DNA from: Deltaproteobacteria bacterium
GTDB lineage: Bacteria > Desulfobacterota > Desulfobacteria > Desulfobacterales > JAFDHS01
NCBI GenBank assembly: GCA_019308655.1
Contig: JAFDHS010000097.1
Location: 1-8,772 of the forward strand
Direction: 5' to 3'
DNA length: 8,772 nucleotides
The notes below the pieces were generated by a model. That model was not told the DNA's origin and searched no databases. It saw nothing but the letters and a program-made list of their open reading frames with translations. Position numbers and translations under genes: made by a program. Below, one piece after another: positions 1 through 7,173 of this stretch. Position 1 is the stretch's first letter. Every line of letters begins with the position of its first letter.

Positions 1-75
1 TTCAAAATGGTAGCCACAGGCTGAAAGAAAAATCCCGACAAAAAGAACCATCCGGATATTTTTTTTTATTTTAAT
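1..75 (-). CDS. lptE: LptE-like LPS-assembly lipoprotein, N-terminal fragment (cut by window edge)
   Basis: Only the first 25 codons are in the window. They read as a short basic N-region (IKIKKNIR), a hydrophobic stretch (MVLFVGIFL) and a lipobox LSAC, followed by GYHFE. A lipobox Cys followed by GYHF is typical of LptE, the outer-membrane lipoprotein that plugs and helps assemble the LPS translocon LptD. Position directly after leuS is the usual one for lptE. Start choice: the restored leuS stop (88-90) is in the same frame just upstream. The only codon that has a good Shine-Dalgarno (AAAGGGG, about 5 bases upstream) and keeps the basic N-region is ATT at 73-75. The first ATG (49-51) would leave only about 11 residues before the lipobox Cys and no positive charge. 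I infer an ATT start. The family call is good; the start is less sure. Confidence 0.72.
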   Translation of the reverse strand, partial: MKIKKNIRMVLFVGIFLSACGYHFE

Positions 76-87
76 GAGGTCCCCTTT

Positions 88-2696
88 CTATACGACGATA
101 TTTACCAGCTTTTTTTTAACAACGATAACTTTTTTAATGGGTTTGTCCTTTATAAATTTTTCAGCATATTCATTAGAAAGGGCAGCCTCTTTTATGGCAT
201 CATCATCCGCATCCGCACTTATCGTGAACCTGCCTCTGAGTTTGCCGTTTACCTGAACAACAATCAAAAGGTCATCAGATTCGAGTGCATCTTCACGGGT
301 GCATCTTCACGGTATGACGGCCACGATGTCAGAAGGATTCCGGTTTCATTCCCCAAAGCCTTCCAAAGCTCTTCGGCAAAATGCGGAACGATCGGTGACA
401 AAAGCAAGACAACAGATTGTACGGCGAACTTTAAAACACCTGCCTTAGCCGGATCTATTTTTTCTTTGAGATCTATGGCATACATAGCGTTTACCAGTTC
501 CATAACCGCACTTATTGCAGTATTGAAATGGAACCTTTCTTCTATATCGCTTGAAACCTTTTTGATAGTCTGATGGATCTTTACATATAACTCTCTGACA
601 TTACCTTCAAGCTCACCGGGACTACCTTCAAAGGGTTCAACATCCTTAATCGAATCCATACAACTCCATGTAAAACGCCATATGCGATTCAAAAAACGAT
701 ACCCCCCTTCAACCCCCTGATCACTCCATTCCAAACTCTTTTCAGGCGGCGCCGCAAACAAACAAAAAAGTCTCGTGGTATCCGCACCATATTGCTCAAG
801 CAGAATATTCGGGTCAATCACGTTCTTTTTAGATTTGGACATCTTTTCAACACGGCCCACAACAACTTGGCTGCCGCATTTTTTGCAAACGGAATCGGCG
901 CCGGTTTCCTCCACCTCTTCGGGAAATAAAAAACCATGCCGGGGACAGGTAACGATCTCCTTGCAAACCATTCCCTGAGTCAAAAGTCTGTCAAAGGGTT
1001 CTTTGAACTCGACAAGTCCCAGGTCTTTCAGTACTCGTGTAAAATATCTGGAATAGAGAAGATGTAAAATAGCATGTTCCACACCACCGATATACTGATC
1101 AACAGGCATCCAGTAGTTCACCTTGTTTTTGTCAAAGATGCCGTCCTCAAAATGCGGGCTGCAGTAACGCATAAAATACCAGGAAGATTCCACAAAAGTG
1201 TCCATGGTATCCGTATCTCTTTTTGCGTCGGCACTGCCGCACTTCGGACAAACCGTCCTTGTAAAGGAATCAAGGGTTGAAAGGGGAGATCCGCCTCCTT
1301 CGAGGAGAGCTGCATCCTCCGGGAGTATGACGGGAAGGTCCTTTTCCGGAACAGGAACCATACCGCATTTTTTGCAATGAATCATAGGGATAGGTGTTCC
1401 CCAGTATCGCTGTCTTGAAATTCCCCAATCTCTTAACCTGAAGCTGACCGTTTTCTTGCCTATGTTCTTTTCTTCAAGATATTCCGCTATCTCGTCAAGT
1501 GCCTTGCGGTTTTCAAGACCGTCAAACCGACCGGAATTCACCAAAACACCTTCACCCGTATACGCCTCGGTCATGGAGTTTGAATCCAGTTCCTTGTCAT
1601 AAGGCTTCACCACAAGGACCTTATCCAGGCCATACTTTTGGGCAAAATCGAAATCACGCTGGTCGTGTGCGGGCACAGACATAACAGCGCCGGTACCATA
1701 CTCCATGAGGGCGAAATTAGCAGTATAGATGGGCATCCGTCTGCCACTCAACGGATTAATACAGTACATGCCGGTAAAAACACCTTCTTTTTCATAATTT
1801 TCCAGGGTGCGACTCGAGCGGTCCTGACCGGACATGCGCTCAACAAACTCAAGAACGTCCTTTTCCCGAGGCGTCCCCTTTGATAGACTGATCACCAAAG
1901 GATGCTCCGGGGCAAGGCACATGAATGTAGCCCCGAAAACCGTATCCTGGCGTGTTGTAAAAACAGCTATGGATTCTTTTGAATTATCAACGGGGAATCG
2001 GATCTCGGCCCCTATACTTTTTCCTATCCAGTTTTTTTGCATAGTGGTGACTTTTTCCGGCCACCCGGGAAGCTTGTCGCAATATACAAGCAAATCTTCA
2101 GCATAATCGGTTATTCGGAAAAACCACTGCCATAGCTTTTTCTGGCGAACCTGACTGCTGCATCTCCAACACATGCCGGATTCTACCTGCTCATTAGCGA
2201 GAACGGTTTGACAGTTATCACACCAGTTTACAAAGGATTCCTTGCGGTATGCCATCCCCTTCTCATACATCTTGACAAAGAGCCATTGCTCCCAACGATA
2301 ATATTCAGGGGTGCAGGTTGCGATCTCCCTCTCCCAGTCGTAGCTAAACCCCAAACGCTTGAGTTGTAAGCGCATGGTATCAATATTTTCATATGTCCAT
2401 CCGGCCGGATGAGTTTTGTTTGCAATGGCGGCATTCTCTGCCGGCATTCCAAATGCATCCCAGCCCATGGGATGAAGAACGTTGAAACCCCGCATTCTTT
2501 TGTATCTTGCAATGACATCGCCTATTGTATAATTTCTTACATGACCCATGTGTATTTTGCCGGATGGATAGGGAAACATTTCAAGAAGATAATATTTTTC
2601 TTTTTCAGGGTCTTCCTTAACTTTAAACAGTTTTGACTTCTCCCAAAAGGCTTGCCACTTCGATTCAACGGCATTTGGATCGTATTTCTCAGCCAT
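88..2696 (-). CDS. leuS: Leucyl-tRNA synthetase, C-terminus frameshifted by a 14-bp tandem duplication
   Basis: Class I synthetase that charges tRNA(Leu) with leucine in the cytoplasm. Visible parts in order: HIGH-type motif HMGH at residues 49-52; a zinc module with Cys 159, 162, 176 and 179; the CP1 editing domain with TTRQDT (247-252, usually TTRPDT) and GTGAVMSVPAHD, whose Asp345 matches the known editing Asp; a leucine-specific insertion with four Cys (578, 584, 604, 607); and KMSKS at 618-622. The start is ATG at 2694-2696 after GAGGTGGAG. As written, the frame stops at 264 after 810 residues with an 11-residue aberrant tail. Dropping one copy of the duplication at 285-312 continues it as LESDDLLIVVQVNGKLRG and on to KKKLVNIVV with stop 88-90, giving 864 aa, the usual length and ending. 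The lost 65 residues form the C-terminal tRNA-contacting domain, needed for activity in studied bacterial enzymes. It is therefore either broken here or mis-sequenced. Confidence 0.95.
285..312. repeat. Perfect 14-bp tandem duplication inside leuS
   Basis: The unit GTGCATCTTCACGG occurs at 285-298 and again, without spacer, at 299-312. Fourteen is not a multiple of three, so the duplication shifts the leuS frame after residue 799 (Ala). Removing either copy restores the canonical LeuRS C-terminus, which shows that the single-copy state is ancestral. Confidence 0.95.
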
Positions 2697-3003
2697 TATC
2701 TTTCTCCACCTCTATGCAAAATTATGTATCTGCCTGATTAATAAAACTTGATATCAAACACTTGTCCAAACGGTAATTTCTCATGCCACAATATATTATA
2801 AATGGCAAGACTAACAACTATTTTATGGTATAATCAGCTATTCTGGTTTTGGTAAATGCATATCACGTAAGCCGGGTTGGGCAATAGCCAAATCCATCCT
2901 GCAAAATATCAAAATCCGAATTGCTGAGATCTAACGGCTTACGGGTATAATAAATAACTATGGGAAAGGAGTATCTTGGAATTAGGGGAAATGACCCGGT
3001 TTT
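2697..3003. other. 307-base gap between ispD and leuS; no convincing gene
   Basis: No open frame here has family character. It holds the leuS ribosome-binding site (GAGGTGGAG just upstream of 2696), a possible leuS promoter (2790-2817) and a 9-bp inverted repeat, CGTAAGCCG at 2866-2874 against CGGCTTACG at 2935-2943, with 60 bases between the arms. A 19-codon ATG frame on the minus strand (2838-2897) has no ribosome-binding site that I trust. I see no terminator-like GC stem with a T tract after ispD, so leuS could be reached by read-through or from its own promoter. Confidence 0.6.
2790..2817 (-). promoter_or_regulatory. Possible sigma70-type promoter for leuS
   Basis: On the minus strand, TTGTTA (2812-2817) is followed after 16 bases by TATATT (2790-2795). 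A perfect TATAAT (2795-2800) overlaps this but lacks a good -35 at the right spacing. The expected leader would be roughly 85-90 bases before the leuS ATG. The region is AT-rich, so chance matches are likely. Confidence 0.3.
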
Positions 3004-3711
3004 TCAATTTTGGGTAAAGGAAGGTAAAATAGCCTTTGCAAGCAGCAAATCTTCCCGGGTTGTAATTTTGATATTGCATCTGCCTCCAGCGATTACCTTC
3101 ACGTTTTTACCGAGATATTCCACCAAAGATGCATCGTCCGTACCTGAGTATCCATTTTGTTTTGCATTCTCATGAGCGGTTTTAATCAGAGAATATTGAA
3201 AAGCCTGGGGGGTCTGTGCAAGCCATACGGCATCTCTTTTAATGGTTTCCTTGATAAACCCAGCGTCATTTACCTTTTTTAAGGTATCAAAAGCAGGAAT
3301 GCCAAGTATACAGGCACCGAATTGTCTTGCACCATCGATACACGCCTCTATTTGGTCCGATCGGACAAAGGGCCTCACACCATCATGGATAACAGCGATA
3401 GAGTCGGTGGAACTTTCAACGGTATCACCAACAGCCAAAAGCCCATTATTTACGGAATCCTGTCGCTCAATGCCTCCTGACACCAGCGTAAGCTTTTTTT
3501 GCCATGCAACAGGGAAAATTATATTTTTACGACAAAATTCAAAATCTTCTTCAGGAATTACCAGAAAAATTTTATCTATGAAACGGCATGCATCAAAGGC
3601 TGCCAATGTATGGCTCAGAAGAGGACGATCCCCAAGCAAAAGGTATTGTTTGCAAACGGAACCTTTCATTCTGGTCCCTTTACCGCCGGCAACAATAATA
3701 GCAGAAACCAT
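3004..3711 (-). CDS. ispD: 2-C-methyl-D-erythritol 4-phosphate cytidylyltransferase
   Basis: Transfers CMP from CTP to methylerythritol 4-phosphate, the third step of the MEP route to isoprenoids; cytoplasmic. At 235 aa it has the normal family length. Nucleotide-binding N-terminus: VSAIIVAGGKGTRM (residues 2-15) followed by KQYLLL (21-26). Further signatures are IHDGVRPFV (108-116), RDAVWLAQTPQAF (159-171), TDDASLVE (191-198) and the C-terminal ITTREDLLLAKAIL. The start is ATG at 3709-3711, since the protein begins normally at MVSAIIVAGG. There is no Shine-Dalgarno: the upstream minus-strand sequence is only A/T-rich and carries a 15-bp tandem repeat that also duplicates the start codon. ispF, often adjacent, is not in the window. 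The function is firm; the initiation mode is unclear. Confidence 0.96.
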   Translation of the reverse strand: MVSAIIVAGGKGTRMKGSVCKQYLLLGDRPLLSHTLAAFDACRFIDKIFLVIPEEDFEFCRKNIIFPVAWQKKLTLVSGGIERQDSVNNGLLAVGDTVESSTDSIAVIHDGVRPFVRSDQIEACIDGARQFGACILGIPAFDTLKKVNDAGFIKETIKRDAVWLAQTPQAFQYSLIKTAHENAKQNGYSGTDDASLVEYLGKNVKVIAGGRCNIKITTREDLLLAKAILPSFTQN

Positions 3712-3735
3712 ATTTTATAAAACCATATTTTATAA
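3706..3735. repeat. Perfect 15-bp tandem duplication over the ispD start
   Basis: The unit AACCATATTTTATAA occurs at 3706-3720 and 3721-3735 with no spacer. On the minus strand each copy contains TATAAAATATGGTT. The upstream copy therefore makes an extra ATG (3724-3726) opening a three-codon frame (ATG GTT TTA TAA) that ends 3 bases before the ispD ATG. It does not change the ispD protein but doubles its start region and an AT-rich box resembling a -10 element. Confidence 0.93.
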
Positions 3736-3740
3736 GTATT

Positions 3741-3880
3741 AAAAAGTGTGAAGTGCCTAAAATGATCTAAAGTGCCTAAAGTTGAGGAATCCTATCTATT
3801 TTATATATAAAAAGACGGAGCGAAGCGACTCATTAACTTTAGCTCACTTCAAACTTTAGATCACTTTAGCTCACTTCGTT
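3741..3880. repeat. Imperfect long inverted repeat with internal direct repeats, between the HPr-domain gene and ispD
   Basis: The left arm (about 3748-3792) reads gaagtg-cctaaaa-tgatctaaag and then agtgcctaaagttgagga. The right arm (about 3826-3878), on the opposite strand, reads gaagtg-agctaaag-tgatctaaag and then gaagtgagctaaagtta. The arms match with a few mismatches and one gap of about 7 bases. The right arm also holds a perfect 15-base direct repeat, ACTTTAGCTCACTTC, at 3836-3850 and 3863-3877; the left arm repeats AAGTGCCTAAA at 3751-3761 and 3770-3780. The AT-rich spacer carries GACGGAGCGAAGCGACTC. Folded as RNA it would form a long imperfect hairpin starting 1 base after the restored stop of the HPr-domain gene. 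It may act as a 3' stabiliser, a weak terminator, or be a dispersed genomic repeat. Confidence 0.75.
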
Positions 3881-5193
3881 TTATCTTAAGTATTTCAATT
3901 CCTTGGGAAGTGGAATACCTTTGCCCATCGTATCTTCACCGTAGTTGACCCCGGCAAGGACTTCAATGTCTTTTAAGGCACGAACGTCGCCTTGAAAAAT
4001 AACCTGAGTGATAGAGTGATATTCTCCTTCTGGATCTTTCCGCCTGCCCACTGTATATCGAGAACACTGCTTGCATCAAACTTTGCATCTCCTACGCACA
4101 GTTCAACCTGTCCGCCGTAGTGTTGTACGATTTTGGCAACCAAAAGGCTGGGCCTGCTGTGAAAACCAAGTTTTACAGGAATGCCCACCGTAATGAAAGA
4201 ACGCTCAATATTCTCATTCAATATTTGCCGTGCAAGATCTCTGCCGTTTGCAAGAAATCTGCAGACATAGTAAAGCCCGTAATTAATGGTACAATCAAGG
4301 AGAATTTCAGGATCAACCAGGCCGGCAAGACGCTCCCCAACCTTTTTGTAAATATTTTTGTATCCCACATTGTGAAGATGGCGTTCATAGAAATGAAGCA
4401 GTCGCCCTATGATTTGCAAGAGGTGAAATACAACTGAAAATACACCACGCAGCTGTTTGAGCTTTCTGTTGCCGAACCTGTAGCCGCCGTGTATGACATA
4501 TGAATCAAAAGAAGACTGAAGATTGTGAACAAGCATCTCAAATCGTCTTATCTCAACCTCGTTGACTTTGGCAGGAACCATCTCCATTATACCTTCTTGA
4601 TCCAGTGGTTCATAAAATCCGAACGGCTCAAAGATTTTGGCAATATTCAAAAATTCACTGGCAATCTTAACAATATGCTCTTTCTGCTGATCCGTATTCA
4701 CATCATCAATATCATAATCAAGCATCTCACCGGTCAAAACGCCGGGATAATCTGAAAGGGAATATTTTTCTTCAGGTATGGGTATGTTAAGGCGACGGGC
4801 CTCGTCAAGTATGACAGGTACCATTTGGCTGAGGGTTCCTGTCAAAAAATCAAGGGTATTCTTTCCTTGATTTGCAAATTTCTCTACATCACCAAGATCA
4901 TAGAATTCAAGACGGTTTAAAATATGCCTTTGTGCATAACATGCAAGGCTCAAATGTCTGACCGCCGCTGAAAGTTCTCTGTAAAAATACCAGTTTTTGC
5001 TGTTCTTGGCACCATGAAAATCAAGAAAATCTTCAAGAAGATGGGAACTGGCTATCATTTGCGAATGCAGTTTTTTGGTAAAGATATATTGCAATGAATC
5101 ATAACTTGAAATGTATACACAGCACTTTAGATAATCGCTGGAATATATCCTGGCCTTTTCAGCAAATGAAATGTCACAGACGTTGTTTTGCAA
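3881..5193 (-). CDS. Large protein with C-terminal HPr-like phosphocarrier domain; 3' end frameshifted by an 8-bp tandem duplication
   Basis: Residues 1 to about 330 are mainly helical by composition, rich in His, Tyr and Leu, and I do not recognise them. From about 337 an HPr-like domain begins: VGIPVKLGFHSRPSLLVAKI, with His345 in the G-x-H-x-R-P context of the phosphorylated His of PTS HPr, and later DASSVLDI (374-381) matching the regulatory-Ser region. As written, the frame ends at 3973 (406 aa) with an out-of-frame tail after residue 393. Removing one copy of the 8-bp repeat (4006-4021) continues the domain as TQVIFQGDVRALKDIEVLAG and then ends KELKYLR with stop 3881-3883, giving 434 aa. 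The start is TTG (5191-5193), 9 bases after the sufB stop, with a weak AGGCG site, so translation is probably coupled to sufB. The domain call is firm; the role is unknown. A regulatory or phosphate-sensing link to Fe-S assembly is only inference. Confidence 0.82.
4006..4021. repeat. Perfect 8-bp tandem duplication inside the HPr-domain gene
   Basis: The unit GAGTGATA occurs at 4006-4013 and 4014-4021. On the coding (minus) strand this is TATCACTC twice. The 8-base insertion shifts the frame within the HPr-like domain; deleting one copy restores 41 further codons to a stop at 3881-3883. Confidence 0.93.
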
Positions 5194-5202
5194 TTTTATC
5201 GC

Positions 5203-6378
5203 CTACATCATATCCTTTTCGGTTTCAGAAATAGCCTTGTCCAATTTTTTTGCTATATTGACAGGCAACCCTTCGATCTGCACGTTTAAAAAGCCCCGTA
5301 CAATAGTTGATATCGCCTCTTCTTCATTCAAGCCTCTTGCCATGAGATACTCAATTTCCCGCTTATCAATTTTTCCTACGGCCGCCTCATGAGACATATC
5401 AACACCTGGAACATGTCCTTGAAGTTCGGGTACGGCCTGCATGAGCCCGTCTTTTAATACCAGACCCTTACACTCGAGATGGGCTTTTATATCGGCAACC
5501 TTCCCGACCATATTTCCCCTGGCAATTATCGTTCCGCCGGATACAATTGCCCGGGATATAATCTCCGCACGCGTATTCGGCTGATTCAACAAAATGGTTG
5601 ATCCGACATCCATATGACTCCCCTCACCCGCAACAAGGACACTGTTGAAACGTGCCACAGCACCTTTCCCGTCAAGATATGTTATGGGGTTCATCTGAAG
5701 CGATCCTACCGGTTTCAGGGATATGTAATTGGAAACGATGACCCCGCCCTCTTCCACATGGGTAACCGTTCGGGGGCGAACATTGATCTTATCTCCCCAG
5801 TCATGAATCATGGTAAAAGTAAGCTTCGCACCTTTTTTAACATAAAATTCGGAAACGCCCACATGCAAACCGGACATAAGATGAGGAGCTGTTGCGCATC
5901 CGGTAATAATATGAATCTCGGAATTTTCTTCTGCAATCACGATATTATGAACATTTTGAGCAAAACCCTCTTTTTCTATATAAAGACAGGACTGTACCGG
6001 ATGCTCCACCTTGACACCGGGAAGGGACCGGATAAAATATCCTTCACGAGGTTTTTCATTCGCCATGGCGGTAAACTTATCGGTTTCAGGAGATACGCTT
6101 TTCCATATATATTCATCAAGCCATGGGTGTTTTTCCTGGGCCCGGGATATGCTCATAACTTCAACCCCATCCTGCAGGGTCTTGCTGTGTATAACGGAAT
6201 TGTCTTTTTGTATAAAGGTTCCTGAGCGATACTCTTCATGCGTATCAACGCCTACATTTAAAAACTGATCCGTATCGGTTGGATTGATTTGCGTTAATTT
6301 TTCAACATATGAATGCTCTTCGGCAGTATCGTCGTATTTTTCAAGGCTGACATCCATAGCATTATCTATTTTGCGCAT
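5203..6378 (-). CDS. sufB: SufB/SufD-family Fe-S cluster assembly scaffold (minimal SufBC type)
   Basis: Scaffold partner of the SufC ATPase, on which Fe-S clusters are built in the cytoplasm. The 391-residue protein shows the right-handed beta-helix style core of the family: NVHNIVIAEENSEIHIITG (142-160), RPRTVTHVEEGGVIVSNY (201-218) and the signature HLECKGLVLKDG (300-311) followed by MSHEAAVGKI (328-337). Cys303 and His330/Glu331 lie where SufB/SufD proteins carry cluster-assembly residues. It is shorter than E. coli SufB (495 aa) and is the only SufB/D paralogue here, which fits a two-gene SufBC (SMS-like) system. Start choice: ATG at 6376-6378 has GAGGAG 8 bases upstream; the GTG at 6385-6387 overlaps that site and is unlikely. 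It overlaps sufC by 13 bases, so the two are translationally coupled. Naming it sufB rather than sufD is a judgement. Confidence 0.9.
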   Translation of the reverse strand: MRKIDNAMDVSLEKYDDTAEEHSYVEKLTQINPTDTDQFLNVGVDTHEEYRSGTFIQKDNSVIHSKTLQDGVEVMSISRAQEKHPWLDEYIWKSVSPETDKFTAMANEKPREGYFIRSLPGVKVEHPVQSCLYIEKEGFAQNVHNIVIAEENSEIHIITGCATAPHLMSGLHVGVSEFYVKKGAKLTFTMIHDWGDKINVRPRTVTHVEEGGVIVSNYISLKPVGSLQMNPITYLDGKGAVARFNSVLVAGEGSHMDVGSTILLNQPNTRAEIISRAIVSGGTIIARGNMVGKVADIKAHLECKGLVLKDGLMQAVPELQGHVPGVDMSHEAAVGKIDKREIEYLMARGLNEEEAISTIVRGFLNVQIEGLPVNIAKKLDKAISETEKDMM

Positions 6379-7124
6379 CTGATACACTCCTCATAACCAT
6401 ACTCTCTTATCCATTTTAGAATCTCCCTTGCATTTCTTGAATAGCACAAAACGCCATTATAGAGCACCTGACCTTTATCAGCTGTTATATAGTCAAGAAT
6501 ATGTCCGGTATGAGTAATGACAAGGGCTGATTTTATCTTCTGCTGAATTATTTCTTTGTGAGGTTTCCCCTTGGGACATTTAATTCCCCGGTGCAGAAGA
6601 TAATTTATACTCTCACCTAAAACGACGATATTTTCAAGATCAACACCTGATTCAGGCTCATCTAAAAGGACAAGGTCGGGCTGTTGAGCGGTCAACTGCA
6701 GCATTTCGGATCGCTTTATTTCCCCCCCTGAAAAATTGTGATTCACATCCCTGTCAAGAAAATTGGAAAAATTAAGCTGCTTTGCCAGTTCCTCGACATC
6801 AACCGATCGATTCCGGGCGCAAAGTTCAACGATATTTCTTGTTGTCAAACCGTTAATCGTCGGCGGCCTTTGGAAAGAAACGCCTATGCCAAGAAGAGCA
6901 CGCTCATTAATAGGCATATGGGTAATATCTTCACCTTTAAATGTAATCTTACCATGGGTCACCTTATAACCGGAAAAACCCATTATGGTCATCATCAAAC
7001 TGGTCTTGCCGGATCCATTGGGGCCGAAAAGTATATGGGTCTCCCCTTTTGGAATCTCCATATTTATATTTTTCAGTATTGTTTTACCGCTTACTTCTAC
7101 TTTAAGCTCTTCAATCTGTAGCAT
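6366..7124 (-). CDS. sufC: Fe-S cluster assembly ATPase SufC
   Basis: ABC-type ATPase that binds the SufB-type scaffold and drives Fe-S cluster assembly; cytoplasmic, not a transporter. At 252 aa it is close to E. coli SufC (248). Motifs: Walker A GPNGSGKT (34-41), Q-loop GVSFQRPP (81-88, Gln85), ABC signature FSGGEIKRSE (131-140), Walker B LVLLDEP with ESGVD (151-162), and H-loop VITHTGHILDYI (202-213, His205). The FSGGE-(x)KR-E signature and DEPESGVD are characteristic of SufC. Residues about 182-200 (KCPKGKPHKEIIQQKIKSA) look longer than the equivalent loop of E. coli SufC. The start is ATG at 7122-7124; only a weak GAGATGA precedes it. It lies 36 bases after rnpB and overlaps sufB by 13 bases. 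No IscR/Rrf2-type regulator gene is beside it. Confidence 0.95.
   Translation of the reverse strand: MLQIEELKVEVSGKTILKNINMEIPKGETHILFGPNGSGKTSLMMTIMGFSGYKVTHGKITFKGEDITHMPINERALLGIGVSFQRPPTINGLTTRNIVELCARNRSVDVEELAKQLNFSNFLDRDVNHNFSGGEIKRSEMLQLTAQQPDLVLLDEPESGVDLENIVVLGESINYLLHRGIKCPKGKPHKEIIQQKIKSALVITHTGHILDYITADKGQVLYNGVLCYSRNAREILKWIREYGYEECIRCAK
6387..6392 (-). promoter_or_regulatory. Ribosome-binding site that fixes the sufB start
   Basis: GAGGAG on the minus strand, inside the last codons of sufC (Glu-Glu of GYEECIRCAK), 8 bases before the ATG at 6376-6378. It rules out the in-frame GTG at 6385-6387 as the start. Confidence 0.75.
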
Positions 7125-7149
7125 TTTTGTTCATCTCATAAATAAAATA

Positions 7150-7173
7150 AAAATAAAAAAACGGTCAGAGCAG
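7150..7173 (-). terminator. Likely 3' end of rnpB: P1 3' strand plus T tract
   Basis: On the minus strand the 3' strand of P1 (CTGCTCTGACCG) runs straight into TTTTTTT ATTTTT. Because P1's other strand is about 370 bases away, this is not a classical local hairpin terminator, but the T tract right after the mature 3' end suggests termination or processing here. Confidence 0.4.

Noticed and set aside
74..256. A 60-codon hydrophobic plus-strand frame that could be taken for a small membrane protein.
   Set aside because: It is the exact antisense of the restored LeuRS C-terminal domain, which explains why the region is open.
3242..3742. A 166-codon plus-strand frame opposite ispD.
   Set aside because: IspD motifs fill the minus strand here; the plus frame has no recognisable features.
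3741..3880. CRISPR-like repeats.
   Set aside because: The repeated words are 10-15 bases, degenerate, not evenly spaced and arranged as an inverted repeat; there are no cas genes.
285..4021. Transposon excision footprints as the cause of the three duplications.
   Set aside because: The unit lengths differ (14, 15, 8), the sequences are unrelated, and no element ends remain; one element type would leave one typical length.
4006..4021. Programmed ribosomal frameshifting to join the two frames of the HPr-domain gene.
   Set aside because: There is no slippery heptamer followed by a stem or a Shine-Dalgarno stimulator at the junction, and the tandem duplication explains the shift fully.
5614..6225. 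A 203-codon plus-strand frame opposite sufB.
   Set aside because: It is fully antisense to a strong SufB-family gene and its composition looks like a reverse-strand reading of it.
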